From positions 123,936-187,935 of IMG/VR virus record IMGVR_UViG_3300047560_001714: DNA of 64,000 bases; one strand, written 5' to 3'. The notes beneath the pieces are model-generated. The model saw only the letters and a list, made by a program, of their open reading frames with translations, was not told where the DNA came from and ran no database searches. Source of the stretch: a virus. Both the position numbers and the translations under genes were made by a program. Positions 17,643 through 26,137 of the stretch are shown piece after piece (the first letter of the stretch is position 1; each line of letters opens with the position of its first letter).

Positions 17643-19910
17643 ATGGTAGAGCCAAGCGCAGAATTTGAAGCAGTACTAGGTGTAGCGTTAGAAACAGCAA
17701 AAGACTTGCATCATGAATACATTACATTAGAGCATGTGATGCATGCAATGTTGTCAAGTGAAGATTTCACTTCATATCTAGTGGGATATGGGTGTAATGT
17801 TAGTACACTAAAATCTAAACTTGTGGCACATTTACAAAATAAATGTGACGACATTATTAGCAAGACACGTGTTGAAACGCCTCGTAAGACACCAGCATTT
17901 GAACGAATGTTAAATAAAGTGTTCACGCAAGTAATCTTTAACAATAGACAAAAAGTCGAAGTTACTGATGCGTTTTTAACTATGTTAGCCGAAAAAAATT
18001 CGTGGGCTGTATATTATGCTAGTGAGGCGGGAATCGATAAAGCAAAATTTGCGGATTATATTCAAACTAATGCAATTCTCGATGCCCCTGTACCATCCGG
18101 TAACGACAAACGGTCAACTAAAGCATTGCAAGCATTCGCAACGAATCTAAACGACGAAGTTAACAAAGGAAAAATCGATCCGGTAATTGGTCGTGCAAAT
18201 GAGCTTGAAAATATTGCGTTAGCGTTGGGCAGACGTAGTAAAAATAATGTTATCCTAGTCGGTGACCCAGGCGTTGGTAAAACTGCGATTGCCGAAGGTT
18301 TGGCACACAATATTGTAAATGATGTGGTACCAGAATTCCTAAAAGGATATACTGTGTACAACTTAGATATTTCTGCAATGTTAGCTGGATCTAAATATCG
18401 TGGTGATTTTGAAGAACGCTTTAAACAAGTTATCAAAGCATTGGATGAAAAAGGTAAAACCGTATTATTCATCGATGAAGCACACATGATTAATGGTGCC
18501 GGTGCTGGGCAAAATTCTGCCAATGATTTGGCAAATATGATGAAACCAGCATTAAGTAAAGGTAACATTAAAGTAATTGCATCGACAACATGGGATGAGT
18601 ATCGTAAACATTTTGAAAAAGATCGTGCATTAATGCGTCGTTTCCAACGAATCACAGTTGATGAACCATCACAAGAAATGACATTCAAGATTCTAAGTGG
18701 TATTAAAAAATACTATGAAAAACATCACGATGTTAAAATTAAAGATTGCGCATTACATGCGGCGATTAAATTATCAGTCAAATACCAAGCTGATAAAAAA
18801 CTCCCAGATAAAGCAATTGACTTAATTGATGTTGCATGTTCACGTTTTAACTTAAAAGTTGCGGATCAGCGTGTTGTTGCTGAACGAGAAATTCAATTTG
18901 AATTGGCAAAAATGGTTAATTTACCAGAAGAGCAAGTTATGGAAACCGAAAGTGCCCATATTGCAACTCTCCAAGAAAAAATTGAAAATGATGTCTTTGG
19001 TCAAGATTTGGCATTGACTGAAATCGTTGACAAAATTATCGTTGCGCAAGCTGGATTAAAACCCGACAACAAACCAATCGGTTCATTTGTATTCATGGGT
19101 CCAACTGGTTGTGGTAAAACTGAAACAGCGAAATCATTAGCACACCACTTAAATGTTAAATTACTTAGATTCGATATGTCTGAGTATCAAGAAAAACATA
19201 GTGTTAGCAAACTATTAGGTGCACCTCCTGGGTATGCTGGTTATGATGATAATGCTGGTGCGTTGATAACACAACTCCAAGAAAATCCAAATGCGGTGTT
19301 ATTACTAGATGAAATTGAAAAATCTCACCCAGATGTATCAACCGTGTTGTTACAAATGATGGATAACGGTTTTATTACTGGTAGTAATGGTAAAAAAGCG
19401 GATTGCAGAAATATTGTAATGATTATGACAACTAATGCTGGCGCTCAATCCGCTGAAAAAAATGCAATCGGATTTGGGTCGCAAGAGAAAGCATATTCGG
19501 ATGCTGATCTAAAAAAATTCTTTACACCAGAGTTTCGTAACCGTTTGGATGGTATTATTACATTCAATAAACTTGGTAAAGAAAGTATGGTTAAAGTGGT
19601 TAATAAATTTATCGATGAAGTCAGAGCACAAGTTAAAGATAAAGGTGTTAAGATTAAATTGACAAAAGATGCCACAGCATGGTTACTTGATAACGGATTT
19701 GATCCAAAAATGGGCGCAAGACCATTACATAGATTGATTGATAAAGAAATCAAGCGTGATTTAGCAAAACTAATGTTGTTTGGCGAATTGCAAAACGGTG
19801 GAACATTAACCGTTGGCGTTGAAAATAATCAACTTTCACTATCAGTTAAACCAAAACTGGTGAAAGAATCACTACTTATAACAGTTGATACTGACGAGGT
19901 TATTATTTAA
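17643..19910 (+). CDS. clpA: ClpA-type AAA+ unfoldase
   Basis: 755 residues, essentially full length (E. coli ClpA 758). Clp N domain ~1-145; D1 Walker A GDPGVGKT at 207-214 with VLFIDEAHM; D2 Walker A GPTGCGKT at 486-493 with LLLDEIEKSHPD; arginine-finger region FRNRLD. An IGF tripeptide sits at 609-611, where ClpA/ClpX bind ClpP, so the protein should dock on host ClpP. No ClpP is encoded here. Both ATPase sites look intact, so this is not a degenerate copy. Paired with dnaJ and closed by a strong terminator. Confidence 0.94.
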   Translation: MVEPSAEFEAVLGVALETAKDLHHEYITLEHVMHAMLSSEDFTSYLVGYGCNVSTLKSKLVAHLQNKCDDIISKTRVETPRKTPAFERMLNKVFTQVIFNNRQKVEVTDAFLTMLAEKNSWAVYYASEAGIDKAKFADYIQTNAILDAPVPSGNDKRSTKALQAFATNLNDEVNKGKIDPVIGRANELENIALALGRRSKNNVILVGDPGVGKTAIAEGLAHNIVNDVVPEFLKGYTVYNLDISAMLAGSKYRGDFEERFKQVIKALDEKGKTVLFIDEAHMINGAGAGQNSANDLANMMKPALSKGNIKVIASTTWDEYRKHFEKDRALMRRFQRITVDEPSQEMTFKILSGIKKYYEKHHDVKIKDCALHAAIKLSVKYQADKKLPDKAIDLIDVACSRFNLKVADQRVVAEREIQFELAKMVNLPEEQVMETESAHIATLQEKIENDVFGQDLALTEIVDKIIVAQAGLKPDNKPIGSFVFMGPTGCGKTETAKSLAHHLNVKLLRFDMSEYQEKHSVSKLLGAPPGYAGYDDNAGALITQLQENPNAVLLLDEIEKSHPDVSTVLLQMMDNGFITGSNGKKADCRNIVMIMTTNAGAQSAEKNAIGFGSQEKAYSDADLKKFFTPEFRNRLDGIITFNKLGKESMVKVVNKFIDEVRAQVKDKGVKIKLTKDATAWLLDNGFDPKMGARPLHRLIDKEIKRDLAKLMLFGELQNGGTLTVGVENNQLSLSVKPKLVKESLLITVDTDEVII

Positions 19911-19917
19911 CATCTAC

Positions 19918-19954
19918 GCCCGGTTGATAAATACAATATCAACCGGGCTTTTTT
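19918..19954 (+). terminator. Intrinsic terminator of the dnaJ-clpA operon
   Basis: 12-bp perfect stem GCCCGGTTGATA/TATCAACCGGGC, 7-base loop, then six T residues that run straight into the ATG of the next gene. Confidence 0.93.
19926..19934 (+). promoter_or_regulatory. Late promoter element embedded in the terminator
   Basis: GATAAATAC spans the 5' arm and loop of the terminator. Late transcripts would begin near 19940, inside the 3' arm, and so escape the hairpin before reading the 19955 gene. Confidence 0.5.
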
Positions 19955-20329
19955 ATGCGTATAATAGAATTACTAGAGACTATAAATTTTAAAGACGACG
20001 AATTTGTCAAACCAGTTGGCGACGAGGGAAAACGTGAAATAGCATTTGACGTTCCAGAAGATATTATTTTTTATATGCGGAACGATGATAACGCATTTCG
20101 TAATCATTTATACCCAGTAATCGCTAAATGTTTAGATTTAATTTCATCTAATAAAAAAACACACCCATCTTTATTTGCAGATGCGGTAAAAGAATGTTAT
20201 AATTCTTATATATCTGAATATCCAATCAGAGAACTAGGCAAATCTATCGATAAACAACATCATAAAGATACTTGTATTAAATTACATGATGAAGTTATTG
20301 ATGAAATCAACAATGGAAAATATGATTAA
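19955..20329 (+). CDS. Hypothetical protein with capsid-targeting-like N-terminus
   Basis: 124 residues. It starts at the first base after the terminator T-run, and no Shine-Dalgarno sequence is visible, so initiation is unusual. N-terminus MRIIELLETINF contains IIE and LLE, which fit the L/I-x-E cleavage rule of T4-type prohead proteases. The rest is a soluble, mixed-charge domain (FDVPEDIIFYMRNDDNAF) with no recognised family. It opens the 20-29.6 kb island. A packaged internal protein is the best guess. Confidence 0.7.
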   Translation: MRIIELLETINFKDDEFVKPVGDEGKREIAFDVPEDIIFYMRNDDNAFRNHLYPVIAKCLDLISSNKKTHPSLFADAVKECYNSYISEYPIRELGKSIDKQHHKDTCIKLHDEVIDEINNGKYD

Positions 20330-20350
20330 CACTACACAACAGGTACACAC

Positions 20351-20980
20351 ATGGGCGGACACGCTATTCCAAATACATCACCAATCAAAAAAGATGATTT
20401 CAATGCTATAATTGAACAATTATCAACGTATCTACCAAATGGACTACAAATTTTTCCATTTGGTAGTGCTGGTAAAAAAATAATAAGCAATGACCTAGAT
20501 CTATTCATAGATAATCATCAACTAGAGAAAATATTCGACTGCGATAATCCTAAAAAACACCTACAACAATATTTTATTAATCAAGGCCTAACATCGTCTA
20601 GGTCAGGTATTGCTGTACACGTTGGTATACCATTTGACAATACAACAATTCAAGTTGATTTAATTGCGGTTGATTATCCAATGATTATACAGCAATTACA
20701 TGACCATACATATGACGATGATACCGTATCTGGAAAAACTATCATCAGTATGTGGTGTGATTTGGCTAGAATGTCATCTCCATCTTTATTATTCAGCCCA
20801 TATACTGGATTGTTTATTAGAGATACCAGAGAATTTATCACAGCTGATAAAAACACGATCGCAAAATTTATTATTGGCCAACACGCCTCTGGTGATGATT
20901 TACGCTCGCCCTCACGAATACTAAAAGCAGTTAAAAACCAAGACGCAATTAGTGAACTAACAAATAAGTATAATCTATGA
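20351..20980 (+). CDS. Pol-beta-type nucleotidyltransferase
   Basis: 209 residues. The motif FGSAGKKIISNDLDLFID gives the Gly-Ser at 38-39 and the paired Asp at 48 and 50 of the nucleotidyltransferase fold. The third Asp is at 103 in IQVDLIAV. All three metal-binding carboxylates are present, so activity is likely. The fold covers CCA-adding enzymes, antitoxin/toxin NTases and others; the substrate cannot be read from sequence. It overlaps the next gene by 4 bases, linking it to a ligase-like protein. Confidence 0.8.
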   Translation: MGGHAIPNTSPIKKDDFNAIIEQLSTYLPNGLQIFPFGSAGKKIISNDLDLFIDNHQLEKIFDCDNPKKHLQQYFINQGLTSSRSGIAVHVGIPFDNTTIQVDLIAVDYPMIIQQLHDHTYDDDTVSGKTIISMWCDLARMSSPSLLFSPYTGLFIRDTREFITADKNTIAKFIIGQHASGDDLRSPSRILKAVKNQDAISELTNKYNL

Positions 20981-22017
20981 AAAAACTTGGCAGAGTATTT
21001 AATCACGTAGAAGATTTAACCTTTTTCTACGGGTCGGCGGGTGCGCGTGAAGCACTACAACATTTAACTGAAATTTGTGAATCACCACACCAACTTAGAA
21101 TGAAATGGGACGGTGGATGCCAAGTATATTGGGGCAGAGACGACAATAACAACTTTGTTATGGCTAGTCACAATAGTTGGGCCAGAGGAGTTGCCGCATA
21201 TACCGCTGAAGATATGGAAACCTTTATTGCTGATAACAGTGGCACTAAATCAGAACAACGTGATGCGTTTGCAAAGCAATATTCGCAACTATTTGGCATT
21301 CTTGAACAAGTTACCCCATTGCAAAGTGGATTTTATTACGCAGATGTATTATTTTACGAAAAACAGCTGCAGAGTAACTCGTATGATCTATATCCAAACT
21401 CAAAAACTGGATATCATATCAAAAAAAACACAACTATTGGGCAAATAATACCAGAATTGCAAGCATTGATGGTGTGTCATGGGTTTTTTGACGAATTTGG
21501 CGAACCTGATTCAGCACAACAGCCTATAAGTTTTGAATATTCAAAACCACCAATTGTTATTTTACCAGCCTATTACAACAAAACAGTACCATTTGTTAAT
21601 TTTCATGCACTCGACCATCTTATTAATATCAGTGATAAGGTAATTGATGAATTTCTGCAACCAATTGCTGGTGTAAGTGCATTTAAAGATTATTTGTATC
21701 AATATTCAAACTATAAAGCAAAAAGATATGAACTTGATACCCTTGGTCAAGATTTTGAACAATGGGTTTCAACAAGTAAACTTAGTTCTAACCAAAAATC
21801 TAAGATATTGGCTAGAAACTCTGAAACCAATGGTGCATCTATACTATTCAATGTTGTAAATCAGATACGAATGTTAAAAAATACAATAATTGACCAGTTA
21901 GAAACCACAATTGGTGATATTAAAGTAACTAATCCAGAAGGATGGGTTAGATATGCAGACACCACTAAACAATTTGGAAATATTAAACTAGTACCGAGGC
22001 ACACATGGCAACCATAG
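20977..22017 (+). CDS. ATP-dependent DNA/RNA-ligase-like protein
   Basis: 346 residues. Motif I KWDGG at 43-47 (Lys43 would carry AMP), a motif III-like FYYADVLFYE, motif IV EGWVRY at 321-326 and motif V IKLVPR at 336-341 follow in the order of the covalent nucleotidyltransferase (ligase/capping) superfamily. The middle is longer and unlike T4 ligases. The protein may seal, tag or adenylylate a nucleic acid. It overlaps the Pol-beta-like gene upstream and the HIGH-type gene downstream, so the three are probably co-translated. Confidence 0.72.
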   Translation: MKKLGRVFNHVEDLTFFYGSAGAREALQHLTEICESPHQLRMKWDGGCQVYWGRDDNNNFVMASHNSWARGVAAYTAEDMETFIADNSGTKSEQRDAFAKQYSQLFGILEQVTPLQSGFYYADVLFYEKQLQSNSYDLYPNSKTGYHIKKNTTIGQIIPELQALMVCHGFFDEFGEPDSAQQPISFEYSKPPIVILPAYYNKTVPFVNFHALDHLINISDKVIDEFLQPIAGVSAFKDYLYQYSNYKAKRYELDTLGQDFEQWVSTSKLSSNQKSKILARNSETNGASILFNVVNQIRMLKNTIIDQLETTIGDIKVTNPEGWVRYADTTKQFGNIKLVPRHTWQP

Positions 22018-22547
22018 GAATTAATTTTGGCAGATTTAACCCACCACACATTGGTCACATTAAAATGTGGGAATCTTTAATAAATGATAACGATTTTGCA
22101 TATATTGGACATAACCCAAACACAGTAAACAGTGATAACCCATTACCAGCAGATGAAAAAGAAACAGTAATTAAGACATTATGTCCAATAATTAAACAAC
22201 TTTACCAATCTAGTACGTTATTGACATTAGCATCACAAGCATATAGCGATACGAAGTTACTTAACGAACCATTGGAACTAAATGTGTATTCAGATGAAGA
22301 CTGGTTGATTACTGCTATTAGGTTATACAACAATAATGAAAATATGCATGGATATTTTAAATTTGACACTATCAATCAAGTTAAAACTGAACGAATTACG
22401 TCATCGACCGCTGTTAAGGAAGCAGTAACTAATGATGATAGAGAAGCATTTACATTCGCATCAGGATTTGATGCAGATACGCTAATTCAGATAAATACCA
22501 AAGGCATTAAGTTCTTTGACCTAGTGAGAGAACATATGAAAACTTAG
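22005..22547 (+). CDS. HIGH-motif nucleotidyltransferase (cytidylyl/NMN adenylyltransferase-like)
   Basis: 180 residues. GRFNPPHIGHIKMW at 9-22 is the T/HIGH ATP-binding motif of the nucleotidylyltransferase alpha/beta phosphodiesterase superfamily, and RITSSTAVKEAV near residue 130 fits the ISSTxxR motif. Candidates include NMN adenylyltransferase, pantetheine-phosphate or glycerol-phosphate enzymes. The length fits an NadM-like enzyme. NAD synthesis would suit the NAD-using ADP-ribosyltransferase 700 bases downstream, but that link is inference. Confidence 0.75.
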   Translation: MATIGINFGRFNPPHIGHIKMWESLINDNDFAYIGHNPNTVNSDNPLPADEKETVIKTLCPIIKQLYQSSTLLTLASQAYSDTKLLNEPLELNVYSDEDWLITAIRLYNNNENMHGYFKFDTINQVKTERITSSTAVKEAVTNDDREAFTFASGFDADTLIQINTKGIKFFDLVREHMKT

Positions 22548-22555
22548 GATATTTA

Positions 22556-23233
22556 ATGAAGTTACGTGAATTATTTAACAATGAAGTACTTGACGAGATG
22601 TCAATGCTCATTGGACCAGTGTCTGATTCAAAGTTGTATGACCCAGTATCAAATCATACAATTTATAAAACATATAAATCAAAAGCAGACATTATTGGTA
22701 AACTCAATAATAATATTACATTATACTATTGCACACGCGGTGGCCGCAATGCATACATGGCTGTTTATAGTGAAGGGAAACCTAACGATGAACAAATAGC
22801 TTATTTAATGGAATATTCCCGCGATACAAACCCACCTATTGGTCCACACGCCGTACAAAAATGGTTGTGGACCAATCCTAAATATCGTAATCTAATCGGT
22901 GATCTACCTACCAAGATATTCTTTGAATTAATTGACGATTATCATACCGTTACCGCCGATTTAGAACAAACCCCCGCTGGCCGTGATTTTTGGATGCGCA
23001 AAATAAAGCAAGCATTTGGTCGTGGATTAAATGTGTATTACGTCGATTTTGAAAAAAATGATTTAATACAATTGCGAACCCCTGCTGACATGAACCGAAT
23101 AAACTTTACGCATGGCGTATGGACCCCAGCTGAATCATCTCTCGATAAAGTTTTTGCAATCTCAACTAAAAAACTCACTAAACCAAAGTTCGCACCAACT
23201 AAACCAGCAAACCCGTTAGGAATAAAATTATGA
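22556..23233 (+). CDS. GNAT-acetyltransferase-like protein with L-x-E N-terminus
   Basis: 225 residues. N-terminus MKLRELFNNEVLDEMSM has LRE and LDE (T4-protease-like sites). The middle reads KWLWTNPKYRNLIGDLPTKI, then VTADLEQTPAGRDFWMR, a run that looks like the core of phage GNAT-like proteins (acetyl-CoA loop plus a D...T..G..FW helix). The fold call is tentative because the classical R/QxxGxG/A loop is not clear. The Pro/Lys-rich tail is unstructured. Overlaps the ADP-ribosyltransferase gene by 4 bases. Confidence 0.55.
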   Translation: MKLRELFNNEVLDEMSMLIGPVSDSKLYDPVSNHTIYKTYKSKADIIGKLNNNITLYYCTRGGRNAYMAVYSEGKPNDEQIAYLMEYSRDTNPPIGPHAVQKWLWTNPKYRNLIGDLPTKIFFELIDDYHTVTADLEQTPAGRDFWMRKIKQAFGRGLNVYYVDFEKNDLIQLRTPADMNRINFTHGVWTPAESSLDKVFAISTKKLTKPKFAPTKPANPLGIKL

Positions 23234-24027
23234 GAGCAAGAGAATTTATATTCGAAGCAGCAATCCATGATGCTCCACCAAATGCCGTTAGTCAAGAAGA
23301 AAAACACCGATTGGCACCAAATGGACAACCAAGTAACTTGAACCCAGTTCAATATGTTCAAGTTAGAACACCTGCCTTCAAATCATGGTTCGGTAACTGG
23401 GAATCGAGTAAAACATGCAGTAAAATCCTAGATGAAAATGGTGAACCACAGGTAATGTATCACGGAACATCAGCTGATATTGCCGAATTCTCAAGTGAGT
23501 TTCTTGGTACAGGAGTGGATCAATATGGCTCTGGTTTTTATTTTACTAGTGCAAAACACACAGCATCTGGATATGCAAATGAAACTGGTGCAGTATACCC
23601 CACTTTTTTAAATGTTAGAAAACCATTACTGAATACAAAACTTGGTAGATTATCATACACACAAATTCAAAGTATTATAATGCTTTCACCAGATTTAGAT
23701 GATTCACTTGCCAATTACGGTGATGTAAAGTATGAAGGCAAACATAAAGTAATGCGTGAAGCAATCATGGCGCATTTTGAATATCAAGATGGATCGACCA
23801 CTATATTAGAAACATTACACGCATTAGGCAATGACTTTTTCAAAAATAGTGCCAGTGCGTTTTTACAAGCAATCAAACAAGTATTAAAATATGACGGGGT
23901 TATGGTCAAATTCGACAATGAAATATTTGTGGTTGCATTTGAATCAAATCAAATTAAATCTGCAATTGGTAACACTGGTGGATTTAAACGCAAGGTAAAT
24001 ACCATGACCAGCGAGGAATCACAATGA
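23230..24027 (+). CDS. ADP-ribosyltransferase (ART-PolyVal-like) with capsid-targeting N-terminus
   Basis: 265 residues. MRAREFIFEA matches the T4 internal-protein targeting peptide (MKTYQEFIAEA) with an IFE cleavage site at 7-9. The ART fold follows: VMYHGTSADIAEF (H-Y motif at 77-80), GSGFYFTSAKHTASGYA at 100-115, and a C-terminal IKSAIGNTGGF that closes the NAD site in polyvalent-protein ARTs. It should transfer ADP-ribose from NAD to host proteins. T4 Alt does this to host RNA polymerase after injection; the target here is unknown. Confidence 0.8.
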   Translation: MRAREFIFEAAIHDAPPNAVSQEEKHRLAPNGQPSNLNPVQYVQVRTPAFKSWFGNWESSKTCSKILDENGEPQVMYHGTSADIAEFSSEFLGTGVDQYGSGFYFTSAKHTASGYANETGAVYPTFLNVRKPLLNTKLGRLSYTQIQSIIMLSPDLDDSLANYGDVKYEGKHKVMREAIMAHFEYQDGSTTILETLHALGNDFFKNSASAFLQAIKQVLKYDGVMVKFDNEIFVVAFESNQIKSAIGNTGGFKRKVNTMTSEESQ

Positions 24028-25649
24028 GAGATATATTAAATAAACTTCAATCCATTGATGATATAGAAATGGACGAGGCCCCGCTTCCTCCAGAATGGGA
24101 TAAAGAAGTTTTCAAACCTGATTGGAACAAAGGTGTAAAGACACCAAATCAAGTATACAAAGAACGAATTAAGTATGCAGTAGAAAGAGCACAGAAACTA
24201 GGTAAAGGTTCATCGAGAACTGCGTTTGACATTGAATACGAAGGACGAGCAACCGTGCTTAAAGTCGCACATAATGCAAAAGGTATGGCGCAAAATGCCG
24301 CAGAAGCATCTGTGCTAAATGATGGATATATTGAGAGTATCGGAATTGTTATACCGCTAATTGACTACGATGAAGAACACAACCCACCAGTATGGATACA
24401 CACTGAAAAAGCAACCAAAGCAACACAGAAACAACTTTGCAGCATCATGAAATGCGGTACTCTTGAAAATTTGATTACGCTTGTTAAAATCAATGTTGGG
24501 GAACTTATGTATAGCTATACCCGAACACTAGATGAAATTCGCCAGCAATATAAATTATCAGACGACGATGTTGAAACATTGGAAGAATATGTCAATCTGG
24601 TGTCAGATTTATCAACTGGTAAAAAAGATCTTTTACTAGCAGATTTTACATTACCTGGTAACTGGGGGTTATACAATGGTAATCCGGTTATTGTTGACGT
24701 TGGCTTTACCACTGGTGTACGCCAGGCGCATTACTTCCGTGAAAATAGAGATAATAAAATGAGAGATATATTAGACAAATTAGAAAAAATTCAACTAACT
24801 GAAAGTATTCAATTAGATGAAAAATCAGTATCAAAGAACCAACAACAATTTATGGGTATGGTTCACGCTGCACAAAAAGGTGAAAAACCTGCGAGTAAAG
24901 AAGTTGCAAAAGTCGCTAAATCAATGAAGAAAAAAGATGTAACAGACTTTGCAAAAACTAAACACAAAGGTTTACCAACCAAAGTCGAAACAACAAAACA
25001 CATTCCAGATGAAGATGAAATGGCTGATGAAGAATTGTCAATGTTTTCAAGACATAACGTTGGTACACGTCGCGGTAGAGGGCAAGGGGATAACCCTTGG
25101 AATAAACTGCATAAACATGGGCGCGGTATGAAAGGTCGTACTAGAAAAGATGTAAAAGAGGAAGACGTTTCAGAAGAATGCGCAGCTGTTGGTACTATTA
25201 CTAAACAAAATACAACAAAAGATGTTAATAAAAAAACACCACAAAAAAACTTAGATGCATTCAATTTAGAAGAAGCATTAATTGATATGTATAACTCTTT
25301 GATGGAAGGTGGTATTCATCGCTTGTCAAAAGAAGCACAGAATAGTATAAAAGGTGCGGTAACAACACCAGACGCAAATAACAATGCCGGGGATGCATAT
25401 AAATCATACCGGTTTGGATTAGCATTGGCTGGTGCGCCAGACTATCCAACAAAAGCAGTGAATGATATTGGCGGTGATCCTTTGTTAACAACTTATACCG
25501 ATGAAGAAATGAAAATGGTTCAATATGCTGGAAAACAAGTTGGGGTTGGACAAATCAAACGCCTTACATCAAATAGAAGTAAAGAACGCGATGATACTAA
25601 CACACAAAGTGCAATATCACCAGCAAAGAAAAATAAGTATGGTGTATAA
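24024..25649 (+). CDS. Protein-kinase-like domain fused to DUF3008-like and C-terminal virion domain
   Basis: 541 residues. Part 1 (1-245): glycine loop LGKGSSRTAF at 59-68, VLKVA with Lys80, helix-C Glu94, then D207...N213 and D225-V-G227. The 18-residue spacing D207-D225 equals that of catalytic-loop and DFG aspartates in kinases. Part 2 restarts at Met246 (MRDILDKL, nearly a copy of the N-terminus) with LTE and LDE sites, then SKNQQQFMGMVHAAQKGEKP, which I know from DUF3008-like proteins. Part 3 is a basic linker and a YRFGLALAGAPDYPTKA domain. Looks like a fusion of two packaged proteins. Confidence 0.72.
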   Translation: MRDILNKLQSIDDIEMDEAPLPPEWDKEVFKPDWNKGVKTPNQVYKERIKYAVERAQKLGKGSSRTAFDIEYEGRATVLKVAHNAKGMAQNAAEASVLNDGYIESIGIVIPLIDYDEEHNPPVWIHTEKATKATQKQLCSIMKCGTLENLITLVKINVGELMYSYTRTLDEIRQQYKLSDDDVETLEEYVNLVSDLSTGKKDLLLADFTLPGNWGLYNGNPVIVDVGFTTGVRQAHYFRENRDNKMRDILDKLEKIQLTESIQLDEKSVSKNQQQFMGMVHAAQKGEKPASKEVAKVAKSMKKKDVTDFAKTKHKGLPTKVETTKHIPDEDEMADEELSMFSRHNVGTRRGRGQGDNPWNKLHKHGRGMKGRTRKDVKEEDVSEECAAVGTITKQNTTKDVNKKTPQKNLDAFNLEEALIDMYNSLMEGGIHRLSKEAQNSIKGAVTTPDANNNAGDAYKSYRFGLALAGAPDYPTKAVNDIGGDPLLTTYTDEEMKMVQYAGKQVGVGQIKRLTSNRSKERDDTNTQSAISPAKKNKYGV

Positions 25650-25946
25650 ATGAGACAAATAAGAATAACTACTGCTGACTTACTACCAGCCGAAGATAAC
25701 GATTGCTATTTGTCACCAGATGATCCAATCCATGAACTTAAAAAAGCAAGTATGTTAGGTGGGTTAGGAAGTGCAGATGCATTGGCAAAATACGATAATT
25801 CAAGTTTACCAACTATTGTTGGTAATAACAATGCACAAATTATGCGTGAACAAAATATAAAACCAGGTACAGAAGAATGGTTTAAACTTTGGTTCTCGAA
25901 ACCTAACTTAACTGGAAGTACAGATGAAAATAGCAGAAATTATTAA
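25650..25946 (+). CDS. Conserved hypothetical protein of the virion-like island
   Basis: 98 residues; its ATG abuts the previous stop codon. MRQIRITTADLLP, then CYLSPDDPIHELKK and a REQNIKPGTEEWFKLWF motif. I recall this pattern from small marine T4-like phage proteins of unknown role. No membrane segment or catalytic motif. It overlaps the next gene by 23 bases. Confidence 0.72.
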   Translation: MRQIRITTADLLPAEDNDCYLSPDDPIHELKKASMLGGLGSADALAKYDNSSLPTIVGNNNAQIMREQNIKPGTEEWFKLWFSKPNLTGSTDENSRNY

Positions 25947-26112
25947 AGAAACCGCAACCACGGGTGCAACCTCATCATCTGATGTTAGCATCGGTAATGC
26001 AACTTACCCAAATAAAAAAGCCTCACGTAAAGGAAAAAACCCAGATGGTACAAAAAAGAATGCTATTGATAGCAACGTTAACCTATTCACTGGGGAATGC
26101 CTTAAACGATGA
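25924..26112 (+). CDS. Small protein with capsid-targeting-like N-terminus
   Basis: 62 residues. MKIAEIIKETATTG carries two sites fitting I-x-E (IAE, IKE). The remainder is a short, basic, Gly/Ser/Asn/Lys-rich sequence like a T4 internal protein. It starts inside the preceding gene. DNA-binding or packaged role is guessed from composition. Confidence 0.6.
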   Translation: MKIAEIIKETATTGATSSSDVSIGNATYPNKKASRKGKNPDGTKKNAIDSNVNLFTGECLKR

Positions 26113-26119
26113 TAAATAC
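26111..26119 (+). promoter_or_regulatory. T4-type late promoter element
   Basis: GATAAATAC overlaps the stop of the preceding gene (26110-26112), 18 bases before the next start; followed by TAG as in many late promoters. GGAG serves as ribosome-binding site. Confidence 0.6.
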
Positions 26120-26137
26120 TAGATACTGGAGTTAATT

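Noticed and set aside
18062-18688. Minus-strand open frame of 208 codons inside clpA
   Set aside because: Lies opposite an intact, conserved ClpA domain; no independent promoter or family match.
22005-24027. A full phage NAD-restoration pathway
   Set aside because: Only one NMNAT-like candidate is seen; no phosphoribosyl synthase, NAMPT or related enzyme is recognised in the window.
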